Positions 8,058 through 15,768 of a DNA stretch of 58,224 nucleotides are shown here, piece by piece (the stretch's first letter is position 1; each line of letters starts with the position of its first letter). The stretch comes from Bacteroidota bacterium (GTDB lineage: Bacteria > Bacteroidota > Bacteroidia > Chitinophagales > Chitinophagaceae): positions 1 through 58,224 of the forward strand of contig JABDAN010000012.1 of NCBI GenBank assembly GCA_013289175.1, in the 5' to 3' direction. The notes beneath the pieces were generated by a model. That model did not search any database. It saw only the letters and a list, made by a program, of their open reading frames with translations, and had not been told where the DNA came from. Made by a program: the position numbers and the translations under genes.

Positions 8058-8765
8058 TTATTTAAATAGGGAGTCAGGAAGACCTCTATTTACCGAATAA
8101 TTTAAATAAGTAATTTCTATTTTGCCCCTTTGGGATTTGCCCGTTTCATCCGTCTTCTTTTTTACCGTGCCGTCATCGTAGTCAAAAGTGACTCCTTTGG
8201 GCAATTTAAAATCCTCTGTATTGAAACTGAATACGATCTTATCGGGCAAACCCCACTCCAGAAACTTTCCATAATTCAAAGACACTTCATTGGTGCCGCT
8301 TTCCCGGGTGGTGGTTTTGGCCTTTAAAATCAACAGCCGAAGGGGATCAATATACAGGGTCGCCAGCACCAGGGGGCCATTTTCATCCGTCGGTAACAAT
8401 TTGATGACGCGAACCGAGGTACCCTCAATCAAGTCCTTGCCGGCATCCAGCGCCTGGTAAGGACTGTTGACCAGACTGTATAAACTGATGCTCATTGTTT
8501 CTTTGGGAACCAGCGAAATACCGGTTTCATTTTTAATTTTAATTTTATTGGGTTTTTTATAATAAATCTTCACCCGGGAATCCGGAACTTTCAAAAAAGA
8601 GATCTCCGTTTTGAAGTTGGCGTCGGCTTGGTAGTCGTTGATTTTTTCCAGTTTGACCTGAATGAGTTTCATAAGCGTAGCGGGATCCTGGGCCTTCAGG
8701 AACGCTGTTGTAAACAAAAAAATAAAGAAAATCCAATAGCGCGTTTTCAAAAAAATCTGTTTCAT
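8058..8765 (-). CDS. LolA-like outer membrane lipoprotein carrier
   Basis: A 235-residue periplasmic protein with signal peptide MKQIFLKTRYWIFFIFLFTT and cleavage near FLKAQ. The mature part shows the LolA/LolB-like half-barrel pattern, with DYQADANFKTEISF, RVKIYYKKPNKIKIKN and KTTTRESGTNEVSLNYG strands. The ATG at 8763-8765 is preferred to an upstream in-frame TTG at 8777. LolA homologues are standard in aryl-polyene and flexirubin clusters, where they are thought to help move the pigment lipid to the outer membrane. The gene follows the ABC permease by 44 bases. A short palindrome (8053-8072) covers its stop codon. Confidence 0.75.
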   Translation of the reverse strand: MKQIFLKTRYWIFFIFLFTTAFLKAQDPATLMKLIQVKLEKINDYQADANFKTEISFLKVPDSRVKIYYKKPNKIKIKNETGISLVPKETMSISLYSLVNSPYQALDAGKDLIEGTSVRVIKLLPTDENGPLVLATLYIDPLRLLILKAKTTTRESGTNEVSLNYGKFLEWGLPDKIVFSFNTEDFKLPKGVTFDYDDGTVKKKTDETGKSQRGKIEITYLNYSVNRGLPDSLFK

Positions 8766-8809
8766 TAGTCTATTCAATATTTCTAAGACCCCGTTCCTTT
8801 TTTTAGAGG

Positions 8810-9691
8810 TCAGCTCAAAATGTCTTTTTTGTTAAAAGCCCAAATGGCGGTCGAAACAAAGCCCAGTATATAGGCCAGGAGGATCAGACTGCTTTTGCCA
8901 ATGGCACGAAGATTCTCAATGGAACCGGAAACGGCGGTGCCACCCGCATCTACTTTGCAATAAAAAAACCCCTTCCAGGCCAGCATATGAGAGGTGAAAA
9001 GGAAGGGTTTGATCTCTCTGTCATAAAGGGGAATTTGCATTTCAGACAAAATCGTACATACAATCACGATGCTGATCGTTGAAACGATGGGTCCGATTGA
9101 ATTATCGGCAAATACCGACAGCAAAAAGGCGAGGGCTGCCACGGTCGACAGGGCAAGGGTGGCATAAACAAAGGCCAGTCCATATCTCCACATCACATCA
9201 TTGCTTCGAATAATTTCCAAGGCATCGTTGCGGGCGATCAGGATATCATTGGTCCCAAACAGCAGAATGCTCAGTACCAGGGAAATAATGGCCAGCCAGA
9301 TCAGCAGGAGTGCCGTATAAATCACCGAAGCCGTAAATTTTGCCAATAGCAAGCCCGTCCGACTGACCGGCTTACTGGAAATTAAACGAAGGGTGCCCAT
9401 ATTGGCTTCTCCGGCAATAGAATCCCCCGCAACCAGCGCCACGAGCAGTGGAATATGAATCAGCAGCAGATTTAAAATGACAAAACAAACAAAATAACCA
9501 TTGAGGATATGGCCATAGGGGATATCCAAAGAATCCTGGAGACTGCCTACTATAAATTCTATATAGGATTTTCCATCAAATTTCAGGGCAATCTGAATGA
9601 TGAGGACCATAACGGCGATGGCCCCGAAGCTGATATAGGTCCGGGGTTTGCGAAATATCTTCAATAATTCAATCTGCAAAAGCTGCCACAT
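8810..9691 (-). CDS. ABC-2 type transporter permease
   Basis: A 293-residue polytopic membrane protein with about six hydrophobic segments (for example around residues 18-33, 65-87, 120-147, 172-194, 200-215 and 265-285). GEANMGTLRLISSKPVSRTGLL is the cytoplasmic motif typical for ABC-2 permeases. It overlaps the ATPase gene by 23 bases and so should form one exporter with it. The substrate is unknown; the position next to the LolA-like gene makes pigment or lipid export possible, though ABC-2 pairs of this kind also serve in drug or gliding-related transport. Confidence 0.85.
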   Translation of the reverse strand: MWQLLQIELLKIFRKPRTYISFGAIAVMVLIIQIALKFDGKSYIEFIVGSLQDSLDIPYGHILNGYFVCFVILNLLLIHIPLLVALVAGDSIAGEANMGTLRLISSKPVSRTGLLLAKFTASVIYTALLLIWLAIISLVLSILLFGTNDILIARNDALEIIRSNDVMWRYGLAFVYATLALSTVAALAFLLSVFADNSIGPIVSTISIVIVCTILSEMQIPLYDREIKPFLFTSHMLAWKGFFYCKVDAGGTAVSGSIENLRAIGKSSLILLAYILGFVSTAIWAFNKKDILS

Positions 9692-10601
9692 GTTGTTTAC
9701 TGCTGGTTAATGATAAAAAGTAGGCTTCCAGGGAAGTCTTGGCCTGGATGGCCATAACAGGAATACGTAGTTCAACCAGATCTCGATTCAAATCCGGGAT
9801 TTTTTCTCTGGACAATTCAAAAACCAACAGATTTAGATGGGTTTTTTGGTAGTATTTTATCCATGGTGTATTCGTTAGCTTGGCGAGGGCATTTTGTGGA
9901 TCGGTTACTTCTACTTCCACCCGCGTTTTGGCCGGATCAATGAGGCTTGCAGCAGAACCTTCGATTATTTTTTTTCCATGGTCAATGATTAACATCCGGG
10001 TGGATATCTGTTCGATTTCATGCAAGAGGTGGGAAGAAACAATAATGGTTTTCTTTAGATGGCGACTGAGGTGTAAAATTAGGTTTCGCATGTCGGCAAT
10101 GCCTTGGGGATCCAGTCCATTGGTTGGTTCATCCAATATGATCAGGCGCGGATTATGAATCAAGGCCACCGCAATCCCAAGGCGTTGTTTCATGCCCTGG
10201 GAATAAGTTTTTACCCGGTCATGTTCTCTGCCGGCCAGTCCGACCATTTCCAGTTGCTCATATAATTGGCTTCTTACGGGACGAATGCCGCTCATTCGGG
10301 CAAAAAGCGAAAGATTTTCAAAAGCGCTGAGGTATTTATAGAGATCCGGTTTTTCAATGACGGCGCCTACCTCTTGCAAAATCTGTTTTCTATCTCTGTT
10401 CAGATCGCGGCCAAAGATTTCGATGCGACCATCGGTCGGTTTGACAAGCGTTAGCAACATCCGGATGGTAGTAGACTTGCCTGCTCCGTTTTGGCCAAGA
10501 AATCCATAGACGTCACCTTCTTCAACACTGAATGACAGGTCGTCGACCGCTGTATGGGTCTTAAATTTTTTTGATAGGTGGGAGACGGTTAAGAGCGGCA
10601 T
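9669..10601 (-). CDS. ABC transporter ATP-binding protein
   Basis: A 310-residue ABC ATPase. Walker A is GQNGAGKST (from residue 36), the signature is YSQGMKQR in place of LSGGQ, and Walker B is LIILDEP followed by the D-loop GLDPQG. The extra C-terminal domain of about 90 residues is normal for DrrA/CcmA-type exporters paired with ABC-2 permeases. It is the first gene of the minus-strand run that continues into the pigment cluster, and overlaps the permease gene. Confidence 0.9.
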   Translation of the reverse strand: MPLLTVSHLSKKFKTHTAVDDLSFSVEEGDVYGFLGQNGAGKSTTIRMLLTLVKPTDGRIEIFGRDLNRDRKQILQEVGAVIEKPDLYKYLSAFENLSLFARMSGIRPVRSQLYEQLEMVGLAGREHDRVKTYSQGMKQRLGIAVALIHNPRLIILDEPTNGLDPQGIADMRNLILHLSRHLKKTIIVSSHLLHEIEQISTRMLIIDHGKKIIEGSAASLIDPAKTRVEVEVTDPQNALAKLTNTPWIKYYQKTHLNLLVFELSREKIPDLNRDLVELRIPVMAIQAKTSLEAYFLSLTSSKQHVAAFAD

Positions 10602-10955
10602 CTAGTAGATGCAAATTACAGGTTACTGTTCACCAAAAAAAAGGACACTTCCCAGTATTTTAGTTAAATACTGCCGATCAGCCTTGGGTTTCATGCGGAT
10701 GCCGATCTACTTGGTTCTGTCATCCGGAATTTTGTTTCCAATTAGTGAAATATACACCGGGTGGAGGAATCATCTGAAATAAAATGTTTCGAAGTAGAAT
10801 CCGTCACATTCGTCGCAAACGATTCAGGAACGGGCATTCCCATCGCCGGCTTAAAGGGTATCTTTGACTGTAAATTTGCAAAACGATCATTAATGGGAGC
10901 TAAAATCCGGGAATGATGTTTGCAGTTCCAAACTACAAATCATAACAATACTTTT
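10602..10955. other. Intergenic region between divergent ABC ATPase and VOC genes
   Basis: No convincing gene was found. The region should contain the promoter for the minus-strand exporter operon and one for the VOC gene. On the minus strand GTAATTTG lies about 20 bases before the ATPase start and is an imperfect -7 box. On the plus strand a perfect TAAATTTG box is listed separately. Confidence 0.5.
10871..10878 (+). promoter_or_regulatory. Candidate -7 box for the VOC gene
   Basis: TAAATTTG matches the Bacteroidota consensus TAnnTTTG exactly and lies 77 bases before the start codon at 10956. No TTTG is seen at the expected -33 distance, so only half of the promoter is supported. Confidence 0.4.
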
Positions 10956-11432
10956 ATGCAAAAGATCAGTCCTTTCATCTGGTTCGACAACAATGCGGAG
11001 GAAGCGATGAACTTCTATCTTTCCATTTTCAAGGATTCAAAAACGATCAGAGTCGCGCGGAATCCGCCAGGTGCACCCGGGCCAGAAGGCTTCTTACTGG
11101 TAGCAACCATTCAGCTGGAAGGACAGGAAATTATTTTGATGAACGGCGGTCCTGGTCATCCCCTGACGGACGCAATCTCTCTCACAGTCAATTGCGGATC
11201 ACAGGAAGAGGTCGATTACTATTGGAGAAAGCTCCTGGAGGGTGGCGGCAAGGAGATTGCCTGCGGCTGGCTTAAAGACAGATTTGGTCTTCATTGGCAG
11301 ATCACACCTACCATTTTACCCCAGCTTCTTGGTGACCCGGACAAGGCAAAAGCCGGTCGAGTAATGCAAGCCATGATGAAAATGATTAAGTTGGATATCG
11401 GCGCGTTGAAGGCCGCAGCTGATGCGAAGTAG
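10956..11432 (+). CDS. VOC-superfamily protein, PhnB-like
   Basis: A 158-residue protein of the glyoxalase/bleomycin-resistance/dioxygenase fold. It has the PhnB-type opening MQKISPFIWFDNNAEEAMNF and the late block WLKDRFGLHWQITPT, as seen in proteins long misnamed 3-demethylubiquinone methyltransferase. I chose the ATG at 10956; the frame is open upstream to 10920 but those residues are low complexity. The true activity of this subfamily is not known. It stands alone, divergent from the ABC exporter. Confidence 0.8.
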   Translation: MQKISPFIWFDNNAEEAMNFYLSIFKDSKTIRVARNPPGAPGPEGFLLVATIQLEGQEIILMNGGPGHPLTDAISLTVNCGSQEEVDYYWRKLLEGGGKEIACGWLKDRFGLHWQITPTILPQLLGDPDKAKAGRVMQAMMKMIKLDIGALKAAADAK

Positions 11433-11544
11433 CAGGGGCGTGGCCTTCGATTCGTTCTTGAAAAATAATCATTTTTATCTGATTTGGGTCTTCCTGAATG
11501 GTAAAGCCTTGAATTGATTTTTTAGCGAGTTAAAATTCTACTGC

Positions 11545-11751
11545 CTAGCGACTATCTGATCCATTGAATACAATTCGGATGTCTTTTGCATAAATAACAA
11601 AGTGAGAAATAGAGGATTCTTCGATTTTAATGCCCAAGGTTGTTTCAAAGAAGTGCTGCGTCTTTTTGAGTCGGGATGTTCTTAAGACAACGGGTTTTAA
11701 ACATTGCTTCACGAGAAGCGAAATGCCAAAGGCGATATGTTTAGCTAGCAA
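11545..11751 (-). pseudogene. Fragment resembling a VOC/glyoxalase protein
   Basis: This 68-codon frame contains KPVVLRTSRLKKTQHFFET, TLGIKIEESS and a following HFVIYAKDIRIVF, which resemble the LRT-(N/S)-L-KT-FYETLG and H-Y-a-c-E-F blocks of small VOC proteins. The metal-ligand and second half of the domain are missing, and the frame overlaps the end of the neighbouring secreted-protein gene by 7 bases. I read it as a decayed remnant, not a working gene; a chance match is possible. Confidence 0.35.
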
Positions 11752-12173
11752 CCAGCTTCTCCGTGGATTTTAAAAATTGATTTTTGCTTGCCATTTGAAA
11801 TTTCTATCGTTCCAGAACTCAAATATAATTCATCTCCAATTCTACGACCTTCAGTGGTGGTCAGAATGACAGAATATCCCCCACCTTGGTATGAATCTTT
11901 GGACTTGTTTTTAGTTATATTCTTATGTTCAGACAATGTCAATCGTATGATTGTTCCGTTTATTCTTACAAAAGCTAGATTTTGCAGATCAACGACCACT
12001 ACATATTTCTGATTTTTAAGAGGTATAGAATCGTAAGTAAAAGATCCGCTGCACCCATCAATCTCCGATGGAATTTCTTTGAAATAATCTAATTTGATTG
12101 GTGCTTCTTTTTGTCCAAATACAGTAACAAAAATAAAACATGGCAAAACGGAAGAAACGATGAATTTATACAT
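11745..12173 (-). CDS. Small secreted protein of unknown function
   Basis: A 142-residue protein with a signal peptide (MYKFIVSSVLPCFIFVTVFG, cleavage after FGQ). The mature part is predicted beta-rich and contains DGCSGSFTYDS, LAFVRINGTIIRLTLSE and GGGYSVILTTTEGRRIGDEL. It ends with Cys (EAGC), and with the earlier Cys could form a disulfide. I do not recognise the family. The stretch is AT-richer than the pigment genes, in keeping with an accessory region. Confidence 0.65.
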   Translation of the reverse strand: MYKFIVSSVLPCFIFVTVFGQKEAPIKLDYFKEIPSEIDGCSGSFTYDSIPLKNQKYVVVVDLQNLAFVRINGTIIRLTLSEHKNITKNKSKDSYQGGGYSVILTTTEGRRIGDELYLSSGTIEISNGKQKSIFKIHGEAGC

Positions 12174-12491
12174 ATATCAAAATAGTAAAATGCTGGTTTA
12201 TTTCAAAATACAGAGTTGCGCGATTGATACAAGGGTTTACCCTTAGCCTTTGGCTGAAATAGAAGAATATCTACTGGCTTAGAAAAAGATTGACCCAACG
12301 CGATTGTAGGGAAGGCATATTTCTTTGGTAAACAAATTTTCAAGGCTTGGTCAAAACAATTGGCCTTTCTTTGTGATCGAATCACTGTCAACAGTGCGGT
12401 ATTAAATTCGATTTTCTAGTCTATGTCAAAAGGTATAATAGAGAAAAAAGAAAGGGTCTCAGTTTTTACCGAAACCCTTGTCTGTATTGAG
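12174..12491. other. Intergenic stretch between secreted protein and tRNA-Val
   Basis: A 62-codon minus-strand frame from 12391 to 12203 starts only with TTG and has no recognisable content, so I do not call it. No hairpin terminator is obvious after the tRNA-Val gene, although a T-rich run TTCTTTTTTCTC is present on its minus strand near 12440-12460. Confidence 0.4.
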
Positions 12492-12566
12492 TGGGAGCAC
12501 ACGGGTTCGAACCGCGGACCCTCTGCTTGTAAGGCAGATGCTCTGAACCAGCTGAGCTATGCTCCC
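12492..12566 (-). tRNA. tRNA-Val (anticodon UAC)
   Basis: The minus strand folds into a full cloverleaf of 75 nt. The acceptor GGGAGCA pairs with TGCTCCC, the D-arm is GCTC...GAGC, the anticodon loop is CTTACAA giving anticodon TAC, and the T-arm contains GGTTCGAACC. The discriminator is A and the CCA end is not encoded. It is divergent from tRNA-Lys and has its own promoter. Confidence 0.95.
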
Positions 12567-12578
12567 TTTAAAGGACTG

Positions 12579-12609
12579 CAAAGATAAGGGCAAAAAACTT
12601 TCTGCAAAA
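12579..12609 (-). promoter_or_regulatory. Promoter of tRNA-Val
   Basis: On the minus strand a TTTTG box (12605-12609) is followed after 18 bases by TATCTTTG (12579-12586), a perfect TAnnTTTG -7 box. The tRNA starts 12 bases further on. This matches the known Bacteroidota sigma-A promoter layout. Confidence 0.65.
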
Positions 12610-12620
12610 TAAATTCCATG

Positions 12621-12628
12621 TATATTTG
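12621..12628 (+). promoter_or_regulatory. -7 promoter box of tRNA-Lys
   Basis: TATATTTG is a perfect TAnnTTTG box 13 bases before the tRNA-Lys gene. At the -33 position only CTTTCTG is seen, so the upstream box is weak. Confidence 0.55.
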
Positions 12629-12641
12629 CAGCTCAATTTTT

Positions 12642-12714
12642 GACTCCGTAGCTCAGTTGGTAGAGCAAAAGACTCTTAATCTTTGGGTCCTCGGTTCGAG
12701 CCCGAGCGGGGTCA
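12642..12714 (+). tRNA. tRNA-Lys (anticodon CUU)
   Basis: A 73-nt cloverleaf. The acceptor GACTCCG pairs with CGGGGTC with one T-G wobble, the D-arm is GCTCAGTTGGTAGAGC, the anticodon stem AAAGA/TCTTT closes the loop CTCTTAA (anticodon CTT), and the T-arm is CTCGG-TTCGAGC-CCGAG. The discriminator is A and CCA is not encoded. Confidence 0.95.
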
Positions 12715-12725
12715 CACGGTCGGGA

Positions 12726-12760
12726 GCCGGCAAGGTTTTGCCGGCTTTCTGCTTTTTTTA
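12726..12760 (+). terminator. Rho-independent terminator after tRNA-Lys
   Basis: GCCGGCAA pairs with TTGCCGGC around a short loop (12726-12745), followed by a T-rich stretch containing seven Ts. It lies 11 bases after the tRNA end. Confidence 0.8.
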
Positions 12761-12861
12761 TTTCGCTGTAATTCAAATTCGGTTTCTGGTATTTATCACT
12801 ACTTGTCCTTACAATAAACAAAAAACAGACAAAAGTTAACTTCATCTGTCTGAAAAAAAGA

Positions 12862-15261
12862 TTATTCGGTCCTCAAGCTTTTCACCGGGTTTGCTACAGA
12901 TGCCTTGATTGCCTGAAAGCTTATTGTCAGCCAGGCAATGGCGATGGAAGCTCCAATGGTTATTTCAAAAACATCGGCGCCTATTGAAATACGGTATGAA
13001 AAATTATTTAACCAGCCTTGCATAAAATAATAGGCAACAGGACTTGCTATAGCAAAGGCAATACCAATCAGCAATATAAATTCCTTTGAAAACAGGTAGA
13101 CAATATTGCCCGCCGAAGCGCCCAGCACTTTGCGTATACCAATTTCCCTTGTTCGCCGTAGCGCCATAAACGATACCAACCCATACAACCCGAGGCATGA
13201 AATAAAAATAGCGATGCCGGCGAATATTTTATATAATTGCGACAACTGATTTTCCTGCTCATAAAAACTTGCAATTCTATCGTCAAGAAACTGAAAGTTG
13301 TACACGTGTTCAGGGAAAGAGGAGTTCCAGGTTTCTTCAATAAATGCCAGGGTCTGTTTTAGCCGTTCTGGCTGGATTTTAATGGCCATAGTTTGATACT
13401 CTGCTTTCCAGGGCGCCATGACAACCGGATACATAGGTTCTTCCATTGAAGAACTATTGAAGTCTTTTACCACACCCACTACAGGGCCGGACATCCATCC
13501 CCAAAAATTTATTTTTTTGCCAATGATATCCTGTGGGCTATGAAGGCCCAGCTGCTTAACAAGCTTTTCATTAACGACAAACTCCCTAACGGTATCAGAA
13601 GGTTGGTAAGGCTTGCCGGCAGCCATTTGCAGACCATATGTTTTAAATACATCGGCATCAGCCCATTTAAGGTCCGCATTAAAATCAACAGGATTCGCAG
13701 CATTATTGAATGTAAAAAAACTGCCCCAATGTGCCTTATCAGTAATGGCAAATGTGCCAAAACTTACATTTTTTACCGAAGGGTGTTGAAGTAATTGTGA
13801 TTTTAAAGCGTCAATCTTTTTTTGGCTCAGACTGTCGTTGGGTATGTTTATGCTAACAACAGCGTCTTTGTTAAAACCCATAGGTGCATTCTTAAAATAA
13901 TCCATTTGACCCACCACTACTAAAGTACCTATGATTAACGCCTGCGCAACTGTAAACTGTAATACAACCAATGCGCGTCTTAACGAGATGCCACCAATTG
14001 TTTTACTGCTGAATTTACTCTTGAGTGCTGTGATGGGGTCTGAGGCTGCCAGTATTGCGGACGGATAAAGGCCAGATAAGAGTGTAACCAATATCAATAC
14101 GCCTGCAACAAAACTAACCATCGTCATATTAAACTGTAAGGTAACAGCCGTTTTAAGTAGCTGGTTTAACAACGACAGTGTGCTGCCGGCAATAATAACC
14201 GCAATGATGACCGATAATAATGTAATCAAAAAAGTTTCAGACAAAAACTGCCATATCAGCTCCCTTTTTTTGCTACCTAACACTTTACGTACGCCCACTT
14301 CTCTGACACGATTAACCGCTTGTGCTGTAGCCAGGTTGATAAAGTTTATGCAGGCGATGATTATTAAAAACAATCCAATAAGGCTGAGACCTCTAATAAG
14401 TCCCCTGCTGAATGTATTCTTGCTGTAGGTGCCAAACCTTTTGTCAAAATGCATCTCGGTAAAAGGTTGAGCGAAAAATACCCTTCTCGCAGCATACTCT
14501 TCCGTTTCGTGCCGTCTGGTAAAGGCAACTAATTCCGCATTTAATTGCTCACCCGTCATACCGGGCGGTACAGTCGCAAAAGTGTTCAGGTAGCCATTGT
14601 TGCCTGCCCAATTATCTGAAGATTCCTGGTCGTTTGTTTTTAAAGAAATTGCCACCTGTATTGGAAAATCTGTATTGCCAGGCATGTCTTTTAAGATACC
14701 CGTAATTTTGCAAATTTTATGGTCCTGATATTTTATAGTGCGGCCTATCGCTTTTCGCCAGTCGCCAAAATAACGTATTGCGGTTGCCTTAGTAACGACG
14801 GCTGTATATGGTTCGGTCAGAGTTGTTTTGGGGTTACCCGCTAGAAAGGGGAAATTAAACATCTCGAAAAAATGCGGCTCAATGAAAAACAATCCATCTT
14901 CATTGAACTTCTTTTGTGTGGGATGATTGCTTTCATCCATCACTGTTATTTGGTCGCCCGGGCTCGCTAAAATAGTTGATACATTTTCAAGCTGGGGGTA
15001 ATCGATTTTTAATTGTTTTGCCGCAGGAAAACAGGTACCGCCGGAATAATGTATGCCATCGGGTAGTTTAAACTTGCTGGCTATCCTATAAATACGCTGC
15101 CTGTTGGTATGAAAGTTGTCAAAACTGGATTCAAACTGTATTACTAAAAATATCAGCAGGCATGCTGCAACACCTACTGCCAGTCCCGTAATATTGATGA
15201 TAGTATAGGTCTTATGGCGGACTAAATTTCTGTAAGAAATCCTGAAATAATTTTTAAGCAT
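12862..15261 (-). CDS. FtsX/MacB-type ABC transporter permease (copy 1)
   Basis: A 799-residue membrane protein with the double-domain layout of Bacteroidota MacB_PCD/FtsX permeases. An N-terminal helix (MLKNYFRISYRNLVRHK...) is followed by a periplasmic MacB-like domain, three helices with an FtsX core (AVNRVREVGVRKVLGSKKREL), a second periplasmic domain and a second FtsX core (LRRTREIGIRKVLGASAGNI), ending in NPVKSLRTE. I chose the ATG at 15259-15261, since the open frame further upstream adds unrelated residues. Such proteins usually work with a separate LolD/MacB ATPase in lipoprotein or peptide export or stress sensing, but no ATPase is adjacent here. It is a paralogue of 28917-31268. 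Confidence 0.88.
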   Translation of the reverse strand: MLKNYFRISYRNLVRHKTYTIINITGLAVGVAACLLIFLVIQFESSFDNFHTNRQRIYRIASKFKLPDGIHYSGGTCFPAAKQLKIDYPQLENVSTILASPGDQITVMDESNHPTQKKFNEDGLFFIEPHFFEMFNFPFLAGNPKTTLTEPYTAVVTKATAIRYFGDWRKAIGRTIKYQDHKICKITGILKDMPGNTDFPIQVAISLKTNDQESSDNWAGNNGYLNTFATVPPGMTGEQLNAELVAFTRRHETEEYAARRVFFAQPFTEMHFDKRFGTYSKNTFSRGLIRGLSLIGLFLIIIACINFINLATAQAVNRVREVGVRKVLGSKKRELIWQFLSETFLITLLSVIIAVIIAGSTLSLLNQLLKTAVTLQFNMTMVSFVAGVLILVTLLSGLYPSAILAASDPITALKSKFSSKTIGGISLRRALVVLQFTVAQALIIGTLVVVGQMDYFKNAPMGFNKDAVVSINIPNDSLSQKKIDALKSQLLQHPSVKNVSFGTFAITDKAHWGSFFTFNNAANPVDFNADLKWADADVFKTYGLQMAAGKPYQPSDTVREFVVNEKLVKQLGLHSPQDIIGKKINFWGWMSGPVVGVVKDFNSSSMEEPMYPVVMAPWKAEYQTMAIKIQPERLKQTLAFIEETWNSSFPEHVYNFQFLDDRIASFYEQENQLSQLYKIFAGIAIFISCLGLYGLVSFMALRRTREIGIRKVLGASAGNIVYLFSKEFILLIGIAFAIASPVAYYFMQGWLNNFSYRISIGADVFEITIGASIAIAWLTISFQAIKASVANPVKSLRTE

Positions 15262-15576
15262 GTTTTCGAATTTATTGAACCGGCAAAGAGTGAGAAGGAT
15301 TAACATTAATATCTTCTAAAAAATATGCCAGCCCTATAGCAATTTGATTATCATTAGTTTGAGTAATCTTTATTTGAACAATGTTCGGATCTGATACAAT
15401 AATTGTTCGTTGGCGCACAGGACTGTCTCGTCCGAAAAAACTGGATCAACTTTTCCTAAGAGCGATTGGTAAAATGCTTCAGATTGAAATCATAATAAGG
15501 TAATCATGTAGAAAGTGAAGCCAAAAGTCTTAAATCACTTAAAAAGTGGTTCGACATCAGCCCGATTAGGTCACTT

Positions 15577-15612
15577 AACGAAACAGCCTAATTTAGGATG
15601 TTTCGTTTTTTT
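15577..15612. terminator. Bidirectional terminator hairpin interrupted by the IS
   Basis: AACGAAACA (15577-15585) pairs with TGTTTCGTT (15599-15607), and inside it CCTAA pairs with TTAGG, giving a near-perfect hairpin followed by a run of Ts. On the right side of the IS the T-tract is repeated and reads on the minus strand as the A-rich start that follows the recombinase relic's stop. Before insertion the hairpin would have lain between two convergent reading frames. Confidence 0.7.
15605..15612. repeat. Left 8-bp target site duplication
   Basis: GTTTTTTT here is repeated exactly at 17020-17027, directly outside the two IS ends. Eight or nine bases is usual for IS256. Because C precedes both copies, a 9-bp duplication (CGTTTTTTT) is also possible. 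Confidence 0.75.
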
Positions 15613-15667
15613 GGGAGTCTAAAATTCTTTGTGTAAATGAAGTTATGTAATTGTATGTAGAGTTAAT

Positions 15668-15724
15668 GCCCAGGCAGGCGAAGAGAAGCTCGGTTATCGA
15701 AGCTGATCTGAGCCTGCCCTGGGC
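15668..15724 (+). promoter_or_regulatory. Strong hairpin upstream of the transposase
   Basis: GCCCAGGCAGGC (15668-15679) pairs with GCCTGCCCTGGGC (15712-15724) with one bulged C, enclosing a loop of about 32 bases. It lies 45 bases before the transposase start. In several IS families such hairpins prevent transposase expression from outside transcripts; that role here is an inference. Confidence 0.5.
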
Positions 15725-15768
15725 TGATGGCATCCTGGCCATTATTTATTAACTTGAAATACAATTTT

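Larger units (their letters stand above)
15262..15612. other. Gap before the IS element with a coding relic
   Basis: No intact gene. On the plus strand a short open stretch ending at the TAA at 15589-15591 reads VESEAKSLKSLKKWFDISPI, and it aligns over 18 residues with a relic near 21250-21310 (see findings). The stretch ends in the terminator hairpin at 15577-15607. Confidence 0.45.

Noticed and set aside
8053-8072. Palindrome CTCCTTATTTAAATAGGGAG as terminator of the LolA-like gene
   Set aside because: It covers the stop codon itself and is not followed by a T-tract on the minus strand, so termination is unlikely.
12203-12391. 62-codon minus-strand frame
   Set aside because: Starts only with TTG, has no similarity that I recognise and no signal for expression.
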